In this document: piece after piece, positions 13,214 to 26,600 of the stretch | How the letters are laid out: every line of letters begins with the position of its first letter | Numbering within the stretch: the first letter of the stretch is position 1 | Origin: Chondrilla cf. caribensis | Taxonomy: Eukaryota > Porifera > Demospongiae > Chondrillida > Chondrillidae | Direction: 5' to 3' | Length of the DNA stretch: 64,000 nucleotides | Assembly (NCBI GenBank): GCA_964020155.1 | Contig: OZ026553.1 | Coordinates: 2,463,979-2,527,978, forward strand | Translations under genes and position numbers: made by a program | Notes under the pieces: model-generated | The model's input: only the letters and a program-made list of their open reading frames with translations | Database searches by the model: none | Told to the model about the DNA's origin: nothing

Positions 13214-14254
13214 ATGCATGTGCATTTACATGTGTTGAGATGCATGAGAAATTGACACAGTACTGACTGATTGTAAAGTATCAACCATGTACAATTGTAC
13301 CATCTTCATTGACAAGTGATTAAGCATGTACGTATGTATGTTAGTACCATACCGTACTTGCTTTAATATTTATGAGACACATGTCAGTTTTGTAGATATG
13401 ACCCCACCTCTTTCGTATAGGCATGCCAATGATTTACACTAAAATATTAATTGTGATAAATTGATTATAATAATCTCAACCTGCTGGCACTGTTTGTACA
13501 AACACTACTAGCCCCCCACCCCTGGGGATAATGTTAACTGCCAAAGCCCCACCAACACCCCTTAACCCATGAGGGAGAGAGTGGAAGTTCACATTGATAG
13601 ATGCATAATTATGAATAAGAAACTATATGTACATTTGTGACAATTCGTACCACCGCAAATATGGGTATTGTAAGGTAATATATGGACACATAACAGAATA
13701 TATATTATGAGTGTATGTGTGGGTACAGTGTGTTATCTTATCCCATAATGTACATACCATTGAACCCTTTTGTCTGTATACCGTACAACGGGAAACTTTG
13801 GCGAGGTTTTTAATTTGGCGAATTGGCGATTTTACGGAAGATCACCAAATTTAAAATCCGCCATATTTTATTCTGACGTAATCTGACGATCCTGGAATTT
13901 GTCATGCCGCCAAATTTAAAACTCGCCTATTCGTTCCGGGGACTGATTCGCCAAATTTAATGCTCGCCAAAGTTTCCCACTATACGGTATGCTCATACAA
14001 CAAGCAGTGGAGGATCTATGCTTCAATGTACCTGAATACAACTTTGTTTATCATTTATAGCATAGTTTAGAAAACTACATGTACTTAGAGTGTGTATTCC
14101 TTCAGCTGTGGTTATAGCAGTTCTATGGTGCATAACTTTGACCTGCAGACTGTGAGTGTTGAGGAAGTCTCAGTAACTGTCCAATATTTGTGGACTGCAG
14201 TAGTTTGTGTTAAACTTGTATAACATGTACCCATCAACACATTTACTGTACACA

Positions 14255-14312
<58 letters not shown>

Positions 14313-17300
14313 CACACGCAGCAAGGCACAATATTTTCCATACATGTAGATTAAAGTGTTTTTACATCAAATGGGATTGGAAGCAATTCATGTATCTTCA
14401 TAGATAGTACAAACCCACAAGGATTGGAAACAACAGAAACAGTAAACTCCAAATGTGTCTCAGATTACCTCATTGACCACATATACAGTATGTACAGATT
14501 ATTATGTAGTCTGTATGGCCAAGGCTGATCTCAGGCAAAACAGGTTAATGTACAGGAAACAGTAATCTCAGTAGATAGTTTGGTACCCCAGATCCATTCC
14601 TGCCTCCATTTCTCAAAATGGAACTTTGTCAGGGGAGAAGGGACAGGTTACCTTACCCTACCAAAAACAAAGGAATGATTGGACAATGATAAATGTTAAT
14701 TTGTAATCCACGTAAGGACAGACCTTGTGTTTTAAACATGTACGTAGGATTTAAAGAATGGTGACCTAGTGGTTGTTATACTTTTTCAATTGGAAGTAAT
14801 GGTGGAGTATTGGTGACAAGGAATTGACGTGTATACTTTACTATTGACAAGTTGTGGGAAAATGTTAATGTACACCATACTACTGCTGCTTTTTAATGCT
14901 ATGAGGCATTTCTCATAATTATTTATCAATAATGAGTTCTTGTTATCAGATGCTCTTCTTATCAGGACGTGCATGCTCACTACATGTACACTACTACAGG
15001 AAACCAATTAATGGTCAAGAATTGGTTTCGTGTTAAGCAGGAACTTATCTTAAGGGTGTTTATCGAATTTCTACTGTATATCCTTTGCTTTCCCTGAGAT
15101 CCTTAGATGTGCCATTTGATTAATCAAGTAGCTATTGAAATGTCAGCAAGTGGCTAATCAGGATACAAATTATTCATATCATCTTTAGAAAGGTAGTACA
15201 TGATATGGATCCTTAATAGAACACCTCAGGCTCCACCATCACCATCCCATACAAAGGGTCCACTCCCTGTGTATCCTTCCTGAAGGTGATATAACCTACA
15301 TGTGTGTGTACACCCAGTGTGTACTGGTTGTAGCTAGTGATATGCAGGCCCGTCAGAAGCAGTTAAAAAGTGGTAAGGCCATTTTGAGCAGGTGGCATTT
15401 TTGCAAGTGTATGTACAGAAAGACAGCAAGCGATTCCCAATGTAACACATGCTCATGTATGATCTCAATGAACAAAATGAATTCAACCATGTAAGGAAAT
15501 GAAAATTTAATGTTATAACTGAAAAAAGTAGAAAACAGAACAAATTTAACTTCTTATGTGAGAAATATACATATTATATATTAAAGTGCAAGAGTAAAAT
15601 TATACGAGTATTTAAAAAAACATGCAAACAAGTAATTCGAGTTCAAAAACTCGTGGGGCTCCCGCCCCCGCACTCGAATTACTTGGCGTCTTTGTTAGGT
15701 TTTGAAGAACCTTCGCTGAAGTTATTACGTTCGGCGGAGCTTCAGCGCACGAATTCTAGCCCAATTTCAAATTGTCAGCGTTCGAAATCGGCCATCTTTA
15801 TTTCGCGCAATATAAATTCTAATATAAATTCATTGTTGCGGTTACGCGTAGGAACACATATTATATATATATATATATATATATATCGGACGAGCGTTAC
15901 ATACCGGAAGTCGAAATGAAAACAATATAGGGGCTGCCTGTGGCAGCCCCTAAAAACACTCAGTGACAACAGTAATAATAACACGTTACGATAAGTCACT
16001 ATTTGTAAACTTTCCTAAAATACTCTCACTGTGATCATGTCCTCCAGTCCTCTTACAAATAATCATTATCCACCAGACTGAGTCGGTCAGTAAAATCTTT
16101 ATACATGTGCATAATAATCAAGTGATTAAGTCGCTACTGTGACATTGTTGATCTGAGGTAAATTTTGACAAGACGAAGAGCACTAAAGGACCGTTCACTG
16201 TTTGCATTCGTTGTAGGCATCACGAGAAGTTCACATTTGAGTGGAGCCATGACCAGTGTGAAAATCACATTTCCTGATCATGATCATGAAACGCTCGAAA
16301 AACAACCGTCTTCAGTCCAAAAGAATGCTTAGGGAACTTGAAGTTAGATGGTTGATGAGGGTTGTCTCCAATCGCAGGGGTACTGAGTTTGTCTCGCTTC
16401 GTCTTGGACAGCGGCATGTCTTGATCTATTAGCACCACGTGTCGTGACATCAGAGGGTGTTACGTAATAAAGAGGGCTGCCTTGGGTTGGCATGCACAAC
16501 GAATCGAAGGGACATTAAAGCGCGTTTGTTGGACCTTTTGTAACAGTTATTTCAAGTTAAAATCTAGCTCTACAGAAAAAGTTGTATCTGACTCAAAAAC
16601 TGGTACGGCTCTGGCCGTACCAGCCGTATAGCTTCCGACGGGCCTGATATGTAAATTGGGAAATGTACATGCACTTCAGAGGTTTAGCTAATGTATCCAA
16701 TCTGAGATGAGTGTCAATCTTATGATCACAGTCCACTCTTACATTCTTGCAAAATGTACTGTGTATGTAATGTACTTGTGCTCCATGTGATTTGTTTTCT
16801 TCATCATTCCAGCATTGGCAGAGCTCCGGGAATCGGCATTGATATCTGCCAAAGAATGTGAAGACATTGCACAGGACTACAATCCATATGATGGCAAGTG
16901 GGAATCCAGACTGATGAGAGTAGCCATTCCCAAGGGTCCCCAGGTTATCACGAAGATATCCACTGTACTTGAAGAACATAAGATACCCTGGACATCTTCA
17001 GTGCTTAAAGGTGTGTTGTGTGTTGGTGGTGTGCTAAGTTGTAATTATTATTGTATTCTTACCTACACTTGTATTTCATGTATGATATATACATTGTATT
17101 CTGTAACCTACACAATTTCATACATACATACGTACATTATCCTCTATCCTGTATACTTTATGAATGTAAATGAAGAAGCACACTACACCAGTGGTAGAAT
17201 GATATTTGCTCTAGACTACATATGTGCATGGTGTCCTAGTAGTTCTATAATTCGAGTGTATTAAAATGAGTGGTGTTACGTCATATCTCCTCCCACAAAT

Positions 17301-20300
17301 GGGATTGGAGGCAACCCTTGTGTCTTATATTCTATGTAATCCTTGGTGCAATAGCAAAGGAAATGGCCCACATCTGTGGATATGAGCCCCCTTTTTCTTT
17401 GGTATGCCTGTCTGTTTGATGTGCCCACATACCATGATACATGATCCAATGCAATATATCTTGTATTGTACACTACATAATGCTGCCTTGCCTTTAGTTA
17501 TATCACTTCATACATATCCTCTAGTTTACATGTTTAAATTGTACATCCTCCAACAATAATATACTGATTGGAAACTTCTAGTTTAACATGTAAATTTATA
17601 CTGTTTGTACTGTGTATATTATGTAATAATTGCATCACCATTTCAGAATTTGGTGTATTAGCCAAAGTGTTGTCACAATATTCAGGCAATCTGTGAACAT
17701 GTGCAAGTTTATATCTCTGAATGTTGGCTACATACCATGTTATCATGTAGGTCTGTGTTCAGCCATACTGCAAGTCTAACGACTATTTTTACTAAAATCA
17801 TACAACCATCACTAATTCTTTTTTTTGACATTTCTCATTATGAGATTTTTATGATTTGTTCAAATGTGTCCAGAATTTGAAAGAGTACATCCTCATGCAG
17901 TTATGCAGTACAATGAGTCAAATGTCCCTTTTTAGTGCTGTACACTGTGCAATACTCTATGAGCTGTATACTTCTGCCACTTTACCTTATTTGGTATAGT
18001 TTAGCTCGGCATACATCACTAAATACATTGTGTCATCTTTTTCAGTGCTTGTATGCTTCTGCTTCCTGGAAGTCACATCTCAAACTTAGCCAACCCCACT
18101 TGGTTGGGTTATTACCCATAACCACAAATACATGAGGCACATTAATTGGAGTACGTCTGCTGTAACACTCATAGCTTGCACTTCAACAGCTTGTTTCAAA
18201 TACACTTGTTGGAGAATCTATGATCAGTGCACCTGTGAACAACTTTGTTTATATAATACCAGCATACATAGATTAGAAAACTACCTGTACGTAGTGGGTG
18301 TACCTTTAACTATGGTTACAACAGTTCTTTGAATCATGCCTTCAACCTGCAGCTGCAGCTGCAGACTGTGAGTGTTGAGGGTGTCACATAAGGGACTGTC
18401 CATTGCATAGTATGTATGTACTACACCTGGTCCATAGATATTATCAAATTGTATATATCGTAATAACCTGTACCTGGAATGTGTACATGTGCACGTTTTA
18501 TTGAATATTGTTTCTCTTTCTTTCCTAGTAATGGTGGAAGTACAAACAGCAAATTTGCTGTCAGAAGAAGAGTGCAGAGCAATCTTCGGAGACTATGGTA
18601 AATGGGAATTCAACCTGCTGCGAGCATCATGGAGAGATACAAACACTGCATTGGAAGTGGGCAGAATATTGGAAAACTATGAATTCTCTGGAGAGAGTAG
18701 AACATTAAAAGGTACGTTGTTTGTTGACGTATGTGAAGTAGGAATTGCACTAAAATGTTTGTCTTCACAACTACCATTATAATTTGTATGCAATTGTATT
18801 CATGTATACAAAGTGTTGTCACAATTTCGCACAATCTGTAAACATGCGCAAGTTTATATCTCCGAATGCTGGCTACGTACCATATTATCATGTCTACTAG
18901 GTTGGTTTTCAGCCATACTGCAAATCTAATGGCTATTTTTCACCAGTGTAATGAGACCTTCTTTTTGACACTTCTCATTGTCAGATTTAAATGTTTTATT
19001 CAAATGTGTCCGGAATTTGAAAGAGCACATCCTCAGTCATGCACTGATGGGTACTTTCATTGTCAAAACACATTTAGACCAGTACAATAATATCAAATGT
19101 ATTTTTTTAGTACTGTATACACTGCAATACCTTATGAGCCTTATACTTCCACTACTATACCTAATTAGCTCAGCATACATCACCGAACACATTGTACTGT
19201 CTTTAGCAAAGCTTGTACACTTGTGCTTCCACGAGGGAAGTCACATTTTAGAAAAGCCACTCGATCAGCTCTTTAGCCATATCCATGAATAGATGCAGCG
19301 CATTAGTTAGAGTGCTCCAGTGTAACACACATGGCTCATGCTTCAACAGCCAGTGGAGGATCTATGCTTCAATATACCTGAGTACAACTTTGTTTATCAT
19401 AACTTTAGCAAAATTTAGAAAACTACCTGTACTTGGAGTGTGTAAACCTTCAACTGTGGTTACAGCAGTTCTTTTAAGTATGTGCCTTTGACTGTGAGTG
19501 TTGAGGAACTTTTATATCGACTGTCCATTACATAGTTTGTACTGTAGTGTAGTTATTGACTGTTGCTGGACCCATGTTACCTTTTCTGTCTTTTTGGGCA
19601 TCTACGTAACAACTGCATGAAGGGATAGCATGGTTCAGCTGGTTGGACTACTGAGTGTCCTACATCATTATACCATAAACTTGGAGATCCTATGTTGGCT
19701 ATTAAGTACTTATGTCTAGGTGCATAGCTGATGTAAGTGCTTCTTGGAGATCGTCTCTCACTCATGCTATACCCAATGTATCCAGAATGACCATCACCAT
19801 TCAAAAGTACAAACCATTATGTTATGATAACAGGACATATTAATTATAAACAGCAACTGAACTCACCTGTAAGACAATACTGATGTAATATTTGTCATGA
19901 TGACAATACTTAGCATTGTGTCTATACACTGTTGTGTCTTTTTATACTACTTGCTATTGTACTGTGGATCAATTGCTAAGAATGTTAGGTTTGTGCATAA
20001 TTCTGAATGAGAAACTATGTGTACGTTCGTGGGGATTTGTACTATTGCAAGTATGCGTATTTTAAAGAAACATACGGACAAAAAACAGAATATACGTATG
20101 TTATGGGTGTATGTATCGGTATAGAGTATTTTCTGGTTTTTATATAACATATTTCTGCCATGTGCCATATGTAATATTTACTAAATATACAATGTAATAC
20201 ATTTCCTCCAGTTGATATATGTGCTTCAACACACCTCAGCATGTATGTATGTGGTTACAAGCTTGTTTATCATAAATTCAGCATAGTTTAGAAAACATGT

Positions 20301-20577
20301 TCAATTCAATAAACATGTTTATTGTGGTGAGGCTACATATGGATGTAGAGTTAGAGCAAATTGATACCTTGTTCGTGGCTACATACAGATGAAAATTTTG
20401 AAATTATGTGTGTGGGCGGGACTGACCCACCACCTTTTAAGTTAGCCACTGCAGCCAGGAGACACTGCAGAGCAGACTGATATATGTGTTTACTAACTGT
20501 GAGACCTGTTATTGTAAACCTCCTGTCATAATGTGGTCTCAAGACTCTCAAGAGAACGCACAGTACAAGCAAGATAC

Positions 20578-20652
<75 letters not shown>

Positions 20653-23600
20653 ATGTGTACGTATGTGTGTGTGTGGCAGGAGGAATTGATACAGTACCAT
20701 AAGTGATTGTAAAGTACTAGCTATGTGCCCATTTAGTGACAATTGAATAAACATGTATGTTGGTATCGTACTTCATAGATTCAACATGAAAAGGAATGTC
20801 GCACTTGTTCTTGCAAATTATGTGCTCATTTTAAGGATATTACACACTATAATAATATCTATTACATTGTATATAGATTCATTAAAAGTTGTTGTGACAC
20901 TTCAAACTATCTAACTGCTTGTGGATGTTATATGTATCAGCTTATTTGTAATGTAGAACAAGGTTAAGCTCTCAATCTACAATAACATTACAGTTTGTAG
21001 AAAATTGTTGTCAGCATTCATTTGAACCTTCTTTCAGTACGGCTGAGGTAATTTTGCTCTTGTATTTGTGCAAGAGTAATTCTAATTCTGATTTTCCATT
21101 ATATTCTATTTTAGTCAGATTTTATAAGATCTACATCTACTTTGTCTACATTATTGGGTGGAGAACACCACATGATATATTGTGTTTATGTAGGCAGAGT
21201 AGGAAGTGCTCTGAAATGTTTGTCTTTCCAACTTCAATTTTAATTGTATACATCTCACATAATATTATGGCAATCTTGTCCAATTTTATGAGAAGTGGCA
21301 ATTGTAAACACAGTAGTCTACAAAGGTCAGCTGGCTGCACTAGCTGAACCTGCATTATCTCTTAATGCTGTATTATATGAACATCTGAAGGGGTGGAAAG
21401 GAAAACATGGGTCCAGCAACAGTCACTAATAGAAACTGTAATTGGACACTTCTTTCATGAGGCCACTTGAGAGATATGGCTACTCCAATGGAACATGTCA
21501 CAATCTGACAAATTACTTAAGATCATTCGTTGTTGCAATACCGTAGAGACATATGAAAGATATTGCTAATTCTGATGTTACAACACTATCAAGCCATGAA
21601 TATTATGATGTGAATGACATTAAAGTGATCTGATTATTTTGATATTACAGAACTCATAATGACTGTTGCTGGACCCACATTTCCCATTTGGTTACATTAC
21701 TTCATACCTATCCTCCAGTTTATATACTTCAGTGCACCTCTGGATGTGTGTAGTTACAATTTTGGTTATCATAATTTTAGCATAGTTTACAAAACTACCT
21801 GTACTTGGAGTGTGTATAATTTCTTCAACTGTGGTTACAGCAGTTCTTTATATCATACGTATTTTCTTATCTAGGGATGTCCATTACATGGTGTGTACTG
21901 TACTGTAGACTGTTGCTGGACCCATCTTTTGTAGTTATCCCCTCCTGTGTGTACTGTATCAATATGCTAAGTGATGGGAATAGATTACCCATATTCAAAA
22001 CATCCACACAGTGTATGTACACAGAATCAGCATAAAAATACCGTATAACAGGAAAATTTCTGGAGGTTGAAATTTCATTTTTTTGTAATTTAGCCCAATT
22101 TGCGAGAGTTTATTCTGGAATCCATTACAGGTGAAAATATCAAAATACAAACACAATACATCAACACACAAATTGCAAAATTGTCTTTCGGCGAAATTTT
22201 CCCACTATACAGTAGTAGCATCCCACGCAAGGGGGAGGACGGAAGTTTACATTGACAGGTACACAATCATGAGAGTGTGAAACTATGTACACATGTACAA
22301 ACATTCGTGAGAATCTGTACAAATACAAGTATGGGTACGAAGATAAAACAGATACATACATGGATGGATGTAGTATTTTAATGCTTTCCGCAATTATACA
22401 TAACTATACATAATATTTTTTATAAATATGAATCTGTACATGTTCATGTCTGTCTTATTACCACCCCACTAAATATGCTTCCTGGTCTACAAACAAATAC
22501 CTATCTTGTATCTATCTCTATGGTCTCATACAGATAGCTAAATGTCTCAACACTAGTAAGTTAGTTTAAGATAATTACTACTTTTGTTGTTTGTTCTTTT
22601 CCACTAGTCACATCTATGGCATGTGAACAGCTGATGAAGAAGCCTTTATGGAAGAATGACAATTGCAAGAAAGGTAGGTTTGTTAAACAAGTCAACAGTT
22701 GACCATGTCTCCTAAGGACAATTTGTTTGTTTGTTTTTTTTTCAATAATACAGTCATTGTTGAACTGTGTTTGCTGCTAATGCAATGGGAGGATGACCGT
22801 CATACAGTATGCCTTGAACCTGAACGAGTGGAGGATACACTGGTGAAGAAACTCCAAGGTAGTGTACATGTAACACAATTTGAGAATGTACATGTCCTGT
22901 GTGTATGGTTTTCAAGTGATGATTGTTATGAACAAATTTCATTCTCATGTATCCAGTTATTGGAGATCTTATAATGAAGTTACCAGATGAGCCACACCAT
23001 ATACCAGCATTCCAATCCCCATCAGACACTGGTTTCCTTGATTATTCCGACACCTATGATCTTCAAGATAACATTGCACAACTACTACGGCGCAGTATTG
23101 CAAGTGACGGAAATGATTTACAAGGGAATTTGTCAGGTTTGTATTATGTTCACTGCATCATTCCATCATTGTACTGGACCAGGTATACCAAGTCACTGCA
23201 TTGTGCTGTGTGTTCTGAAGTGATGATGTGAAGCTATATATGCTTGCAAGTTACACTTGTCTTCCGTTACCATGGTAACTGAGTGATATCGCCGGGTGAT
23301 AAATATGCTAACCTGTCCTAGGACTTCAGGCGAATTTATCACCCGGCGATAACTAATTGACAGTCTAATTAATATAGTTTCTACGCATCAATGAATATCA
23401 TTAATACTATAACAAAATGATCTCAAACGGATGGTATATTCGCCTCGGTCTCGCATTCTATTACGGCTACCATCCTCGTAATAACTACTACTATTCACTT
23501 ATTTGCATGTCACTTTTCCACCTTAAAACAGAGTCAAACTGTAAATCACGACAAATGTCCATGTACATATTTACTTAGTACAGTACATCCTGGATAACCA

Positions 23601-26600
23601 ATGTTTGCTCAACTACTGTACTGGCCGAAAGTAATGTATTCTACTTGAAGTGCACAAACATGCACTCGTTTTACTACTGTGGGTAGTGTGTGTTAATTAT
23701 TTGGTAAAATGGCATCATATAAGCAAACATGCTAACTGTAGCTCCACCTGATTGCTTTGCAATGCTAGTTGAGGACAGTGTCTTGTCGCTGAAGTGTTGA
23801 AATAATTGCTGGTTAGTATCAAGCTGGGAACTCAGCTGCTCAATTAAGAACGATACTTCTTAGAAGGGATTGATGCAAGTAATAAGACTATTGCATGATG
23901 GATAGTTCACTTAAAATCTGGAGGCAGTCTTCAAGATTGGAAGAGGAAGGGCAGGCCCACTAGTTTTGATGGGAGAATTTCCTCTTAATTTGACTTCACT
24001 ACATCATGAAGTTCAGGGTTTGTAATCTTCTTCACATTCGTAGTCTCTCTTGTTCCTACATAAGGACGGGTACTCCACTCAATGACGATAATGCCCATTC
24101 TCCTATTTTCTTCCATCATTACACTCACATCCAACAAGGTTATATAGCAATGTTTAAACAATGCCATGGCTACTTGTGATATTGTGCATCACATCATTGG
24201 GAACATGTTAAGTAGCTTCGGGTACATGGACGGTTATATGTAAACCCACAGGCAGCAGTGGCATTATTGTGGTCAGTACTGTACCAAGTCATTCTGAGAT
24301 TGTCTGGAACAATTACATATGTACTATGGTGGAATGATGCATTACCAACTCACCATGGCTACAACAATACATTATTCAAATCCCTCAGATTATGAATTCC
24401 TATTGGTAGTTTATTGTGTAGTGCTTGCCAACACCATTTTAATGATATTCATGGGCACAGAGCTATGTGAGGTACATAAACGGCAAGAGTATAGTTGTTT
24501 ATCTTATGGACATGATGTCAATCATAATAACCTGATATTTGTGATACAGTATTATCACCTCTGTTTTACATGTAGTACTGATCCTGTGCTACTGGGAGGA
24601 TTTGGTATCTGAAGATGAGTGTAATATAATGATATCTGAATATAAGGTAATACTACTGTTGACCCATGTATTGTTTGTTTACTCAATTCACTGTGTGAGC
24701 AAGTGTGAATGCATACAGTGTAGAAATGTGTATCTATGATGTACGGGAATACTAAGGGTTGCAGGGAGATGTTGTCACAGTTACCAACATTCCCTTCCAG
24801 TGCCTGAACTAATGTTGTTTGTACATCCTATGTGTGTGCAGTAAGTACATAGTAGTACATAGCATGATCTATGGGTAGCTATCCCCAAGCCTGCTTGAAG
24901 TGTGACTAACCCTGAATGTTTCCAATGACAATTTTACTGCCAACCAGCCATTAAAAGTGCTATCCATCATAATGGCTACATGTATGTGTACATTAGCAGT
25001 GGTTTGTCTCCTTCACCTTCAGGTCGTACTTGAATTGATGTGTGTATTGTTAAACCTAGCCTGTTTACCATGTCCCCTGACCCCTAACATAACACAGACT
25101 ACCACTTGTGAAATATTCAGGAAGAAACCTTAGATATGTGATTCTAGTATGCTAGACATGTTCTTATAATGTATGTGTGTATAGTCACACATATTGTGTG
25201 GTCAACAATGACAACCTTTCCCTTGATGATATGTTAGTAGATATCAACCAATGTGGAATTTGCTGCATGTTGTCATGGAGACCTATCTCACAACATCCCT
25301 CACTTCTCATAGCATCCCAACAATGTATGTTAGTTGACATGTACTTTCCTATTCCTCCTATGAAGAAACCATGAACTAACCCTCAGTACATAGCCCATGC
25401 ACATGCACAGTACACCCTACCAACTTGCTATAGTAGACAGTTATACTGTTAGTAGTACATACACATCACAAGTGATATACATGTGAGTGTTTGTCCTACA
25501 AGTTAATTCCTTAGAAGTATCTCCCCTGTGTGACTACACCCTGGTGAGCACACATAAGATAATGGAATTTGTCATTTCCCATTGTGTCCTGTATATCCTT
25601 GGTTCCTTTCAATGCATGTATGTACACAAATGTGCACATGTGTACTATTTCACACTTTAAGGTAGACTGTGGCCAAAATTCCCATGTGTCTTCATATTGA
25701 TCACTGCATGGGCTGTGTCTTGATTCACTTCAAATGCCTCCCAACAACTGTTGAGAGAGGATATAGTACATATACAGTGCCAGCCGAATGATGTTCTTAA
25801 TTGATAAAATGGCTGCCTGTACGTTGAATATAATTTTACCTGAAAATCATAGTTATGGATAAGTATTTCATAATATGATGTCATTATCGTGCTCTTGGAG
25901 TATTATTTCATGATAGTGCAGCTTAGATAATCAAATGTGGTGTCCACTGGGGATTATCTGAAGACGGGAATACATGTGACATGTCTGAATAATGCATCGA
26001 TAGGCATATCGCTTCTAATGCAAAAATCTTATTCCTATGTTTGTCTGACCAGCTCTACACTTGGCAATGAAGGTCAAGAAACATGTTGTAGTCTAGATTC
26101 ACAATAGGATTGAGATTAGGAGGGTGTTGAAGGTGCTTTGGAGCATTACTGCTTCGGAGAACTAAAAAAACAAGAGGAAGTATGCTTCTTCAGGGTTTTT
26201 TCCCTAGGGGCATGCACCAAAAGCCCCATATGCTTTTATTATTGCCTTGTAAGTTTAACTGAAGTATACTAAGCTTGGAAACGAAAATATCTGACTGAAT
26301 GTCAAAAATAGTACTATATTAAACTATCCATTGACGAAATGAAGACATAAGCGTCCACAGTAACAATTTTATATAGGCAAAATATTATCCTTCCAGCACG
26401 ACACCATTTTCGCACCAGGTGACATTCGTTCTGTTTCTTTTGGCTGGCACTGTAATAGTACATCGCATGTACAAATGTGTAATAATGTACAAGTGAATAA
26501 TTGTAATCAGCTAGATTTACTTTCAATGATAGATTTCAATAATTGAGTTGTGCTTATTGTTTATATTTCTGTAGAATAGGAAACGTCTGCTCCGAGAAAA

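Larger units (their letters stand above)
12896..14960. repeat. Large intronic duplication, copy 2 (interrupted)
   Basis: Counterpart of 10,330-12,000. The copy is split by 13,740-14,350, which contains the MITE at 13,781-13,987 and a CA microsatellite. Confidence 0.7.
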
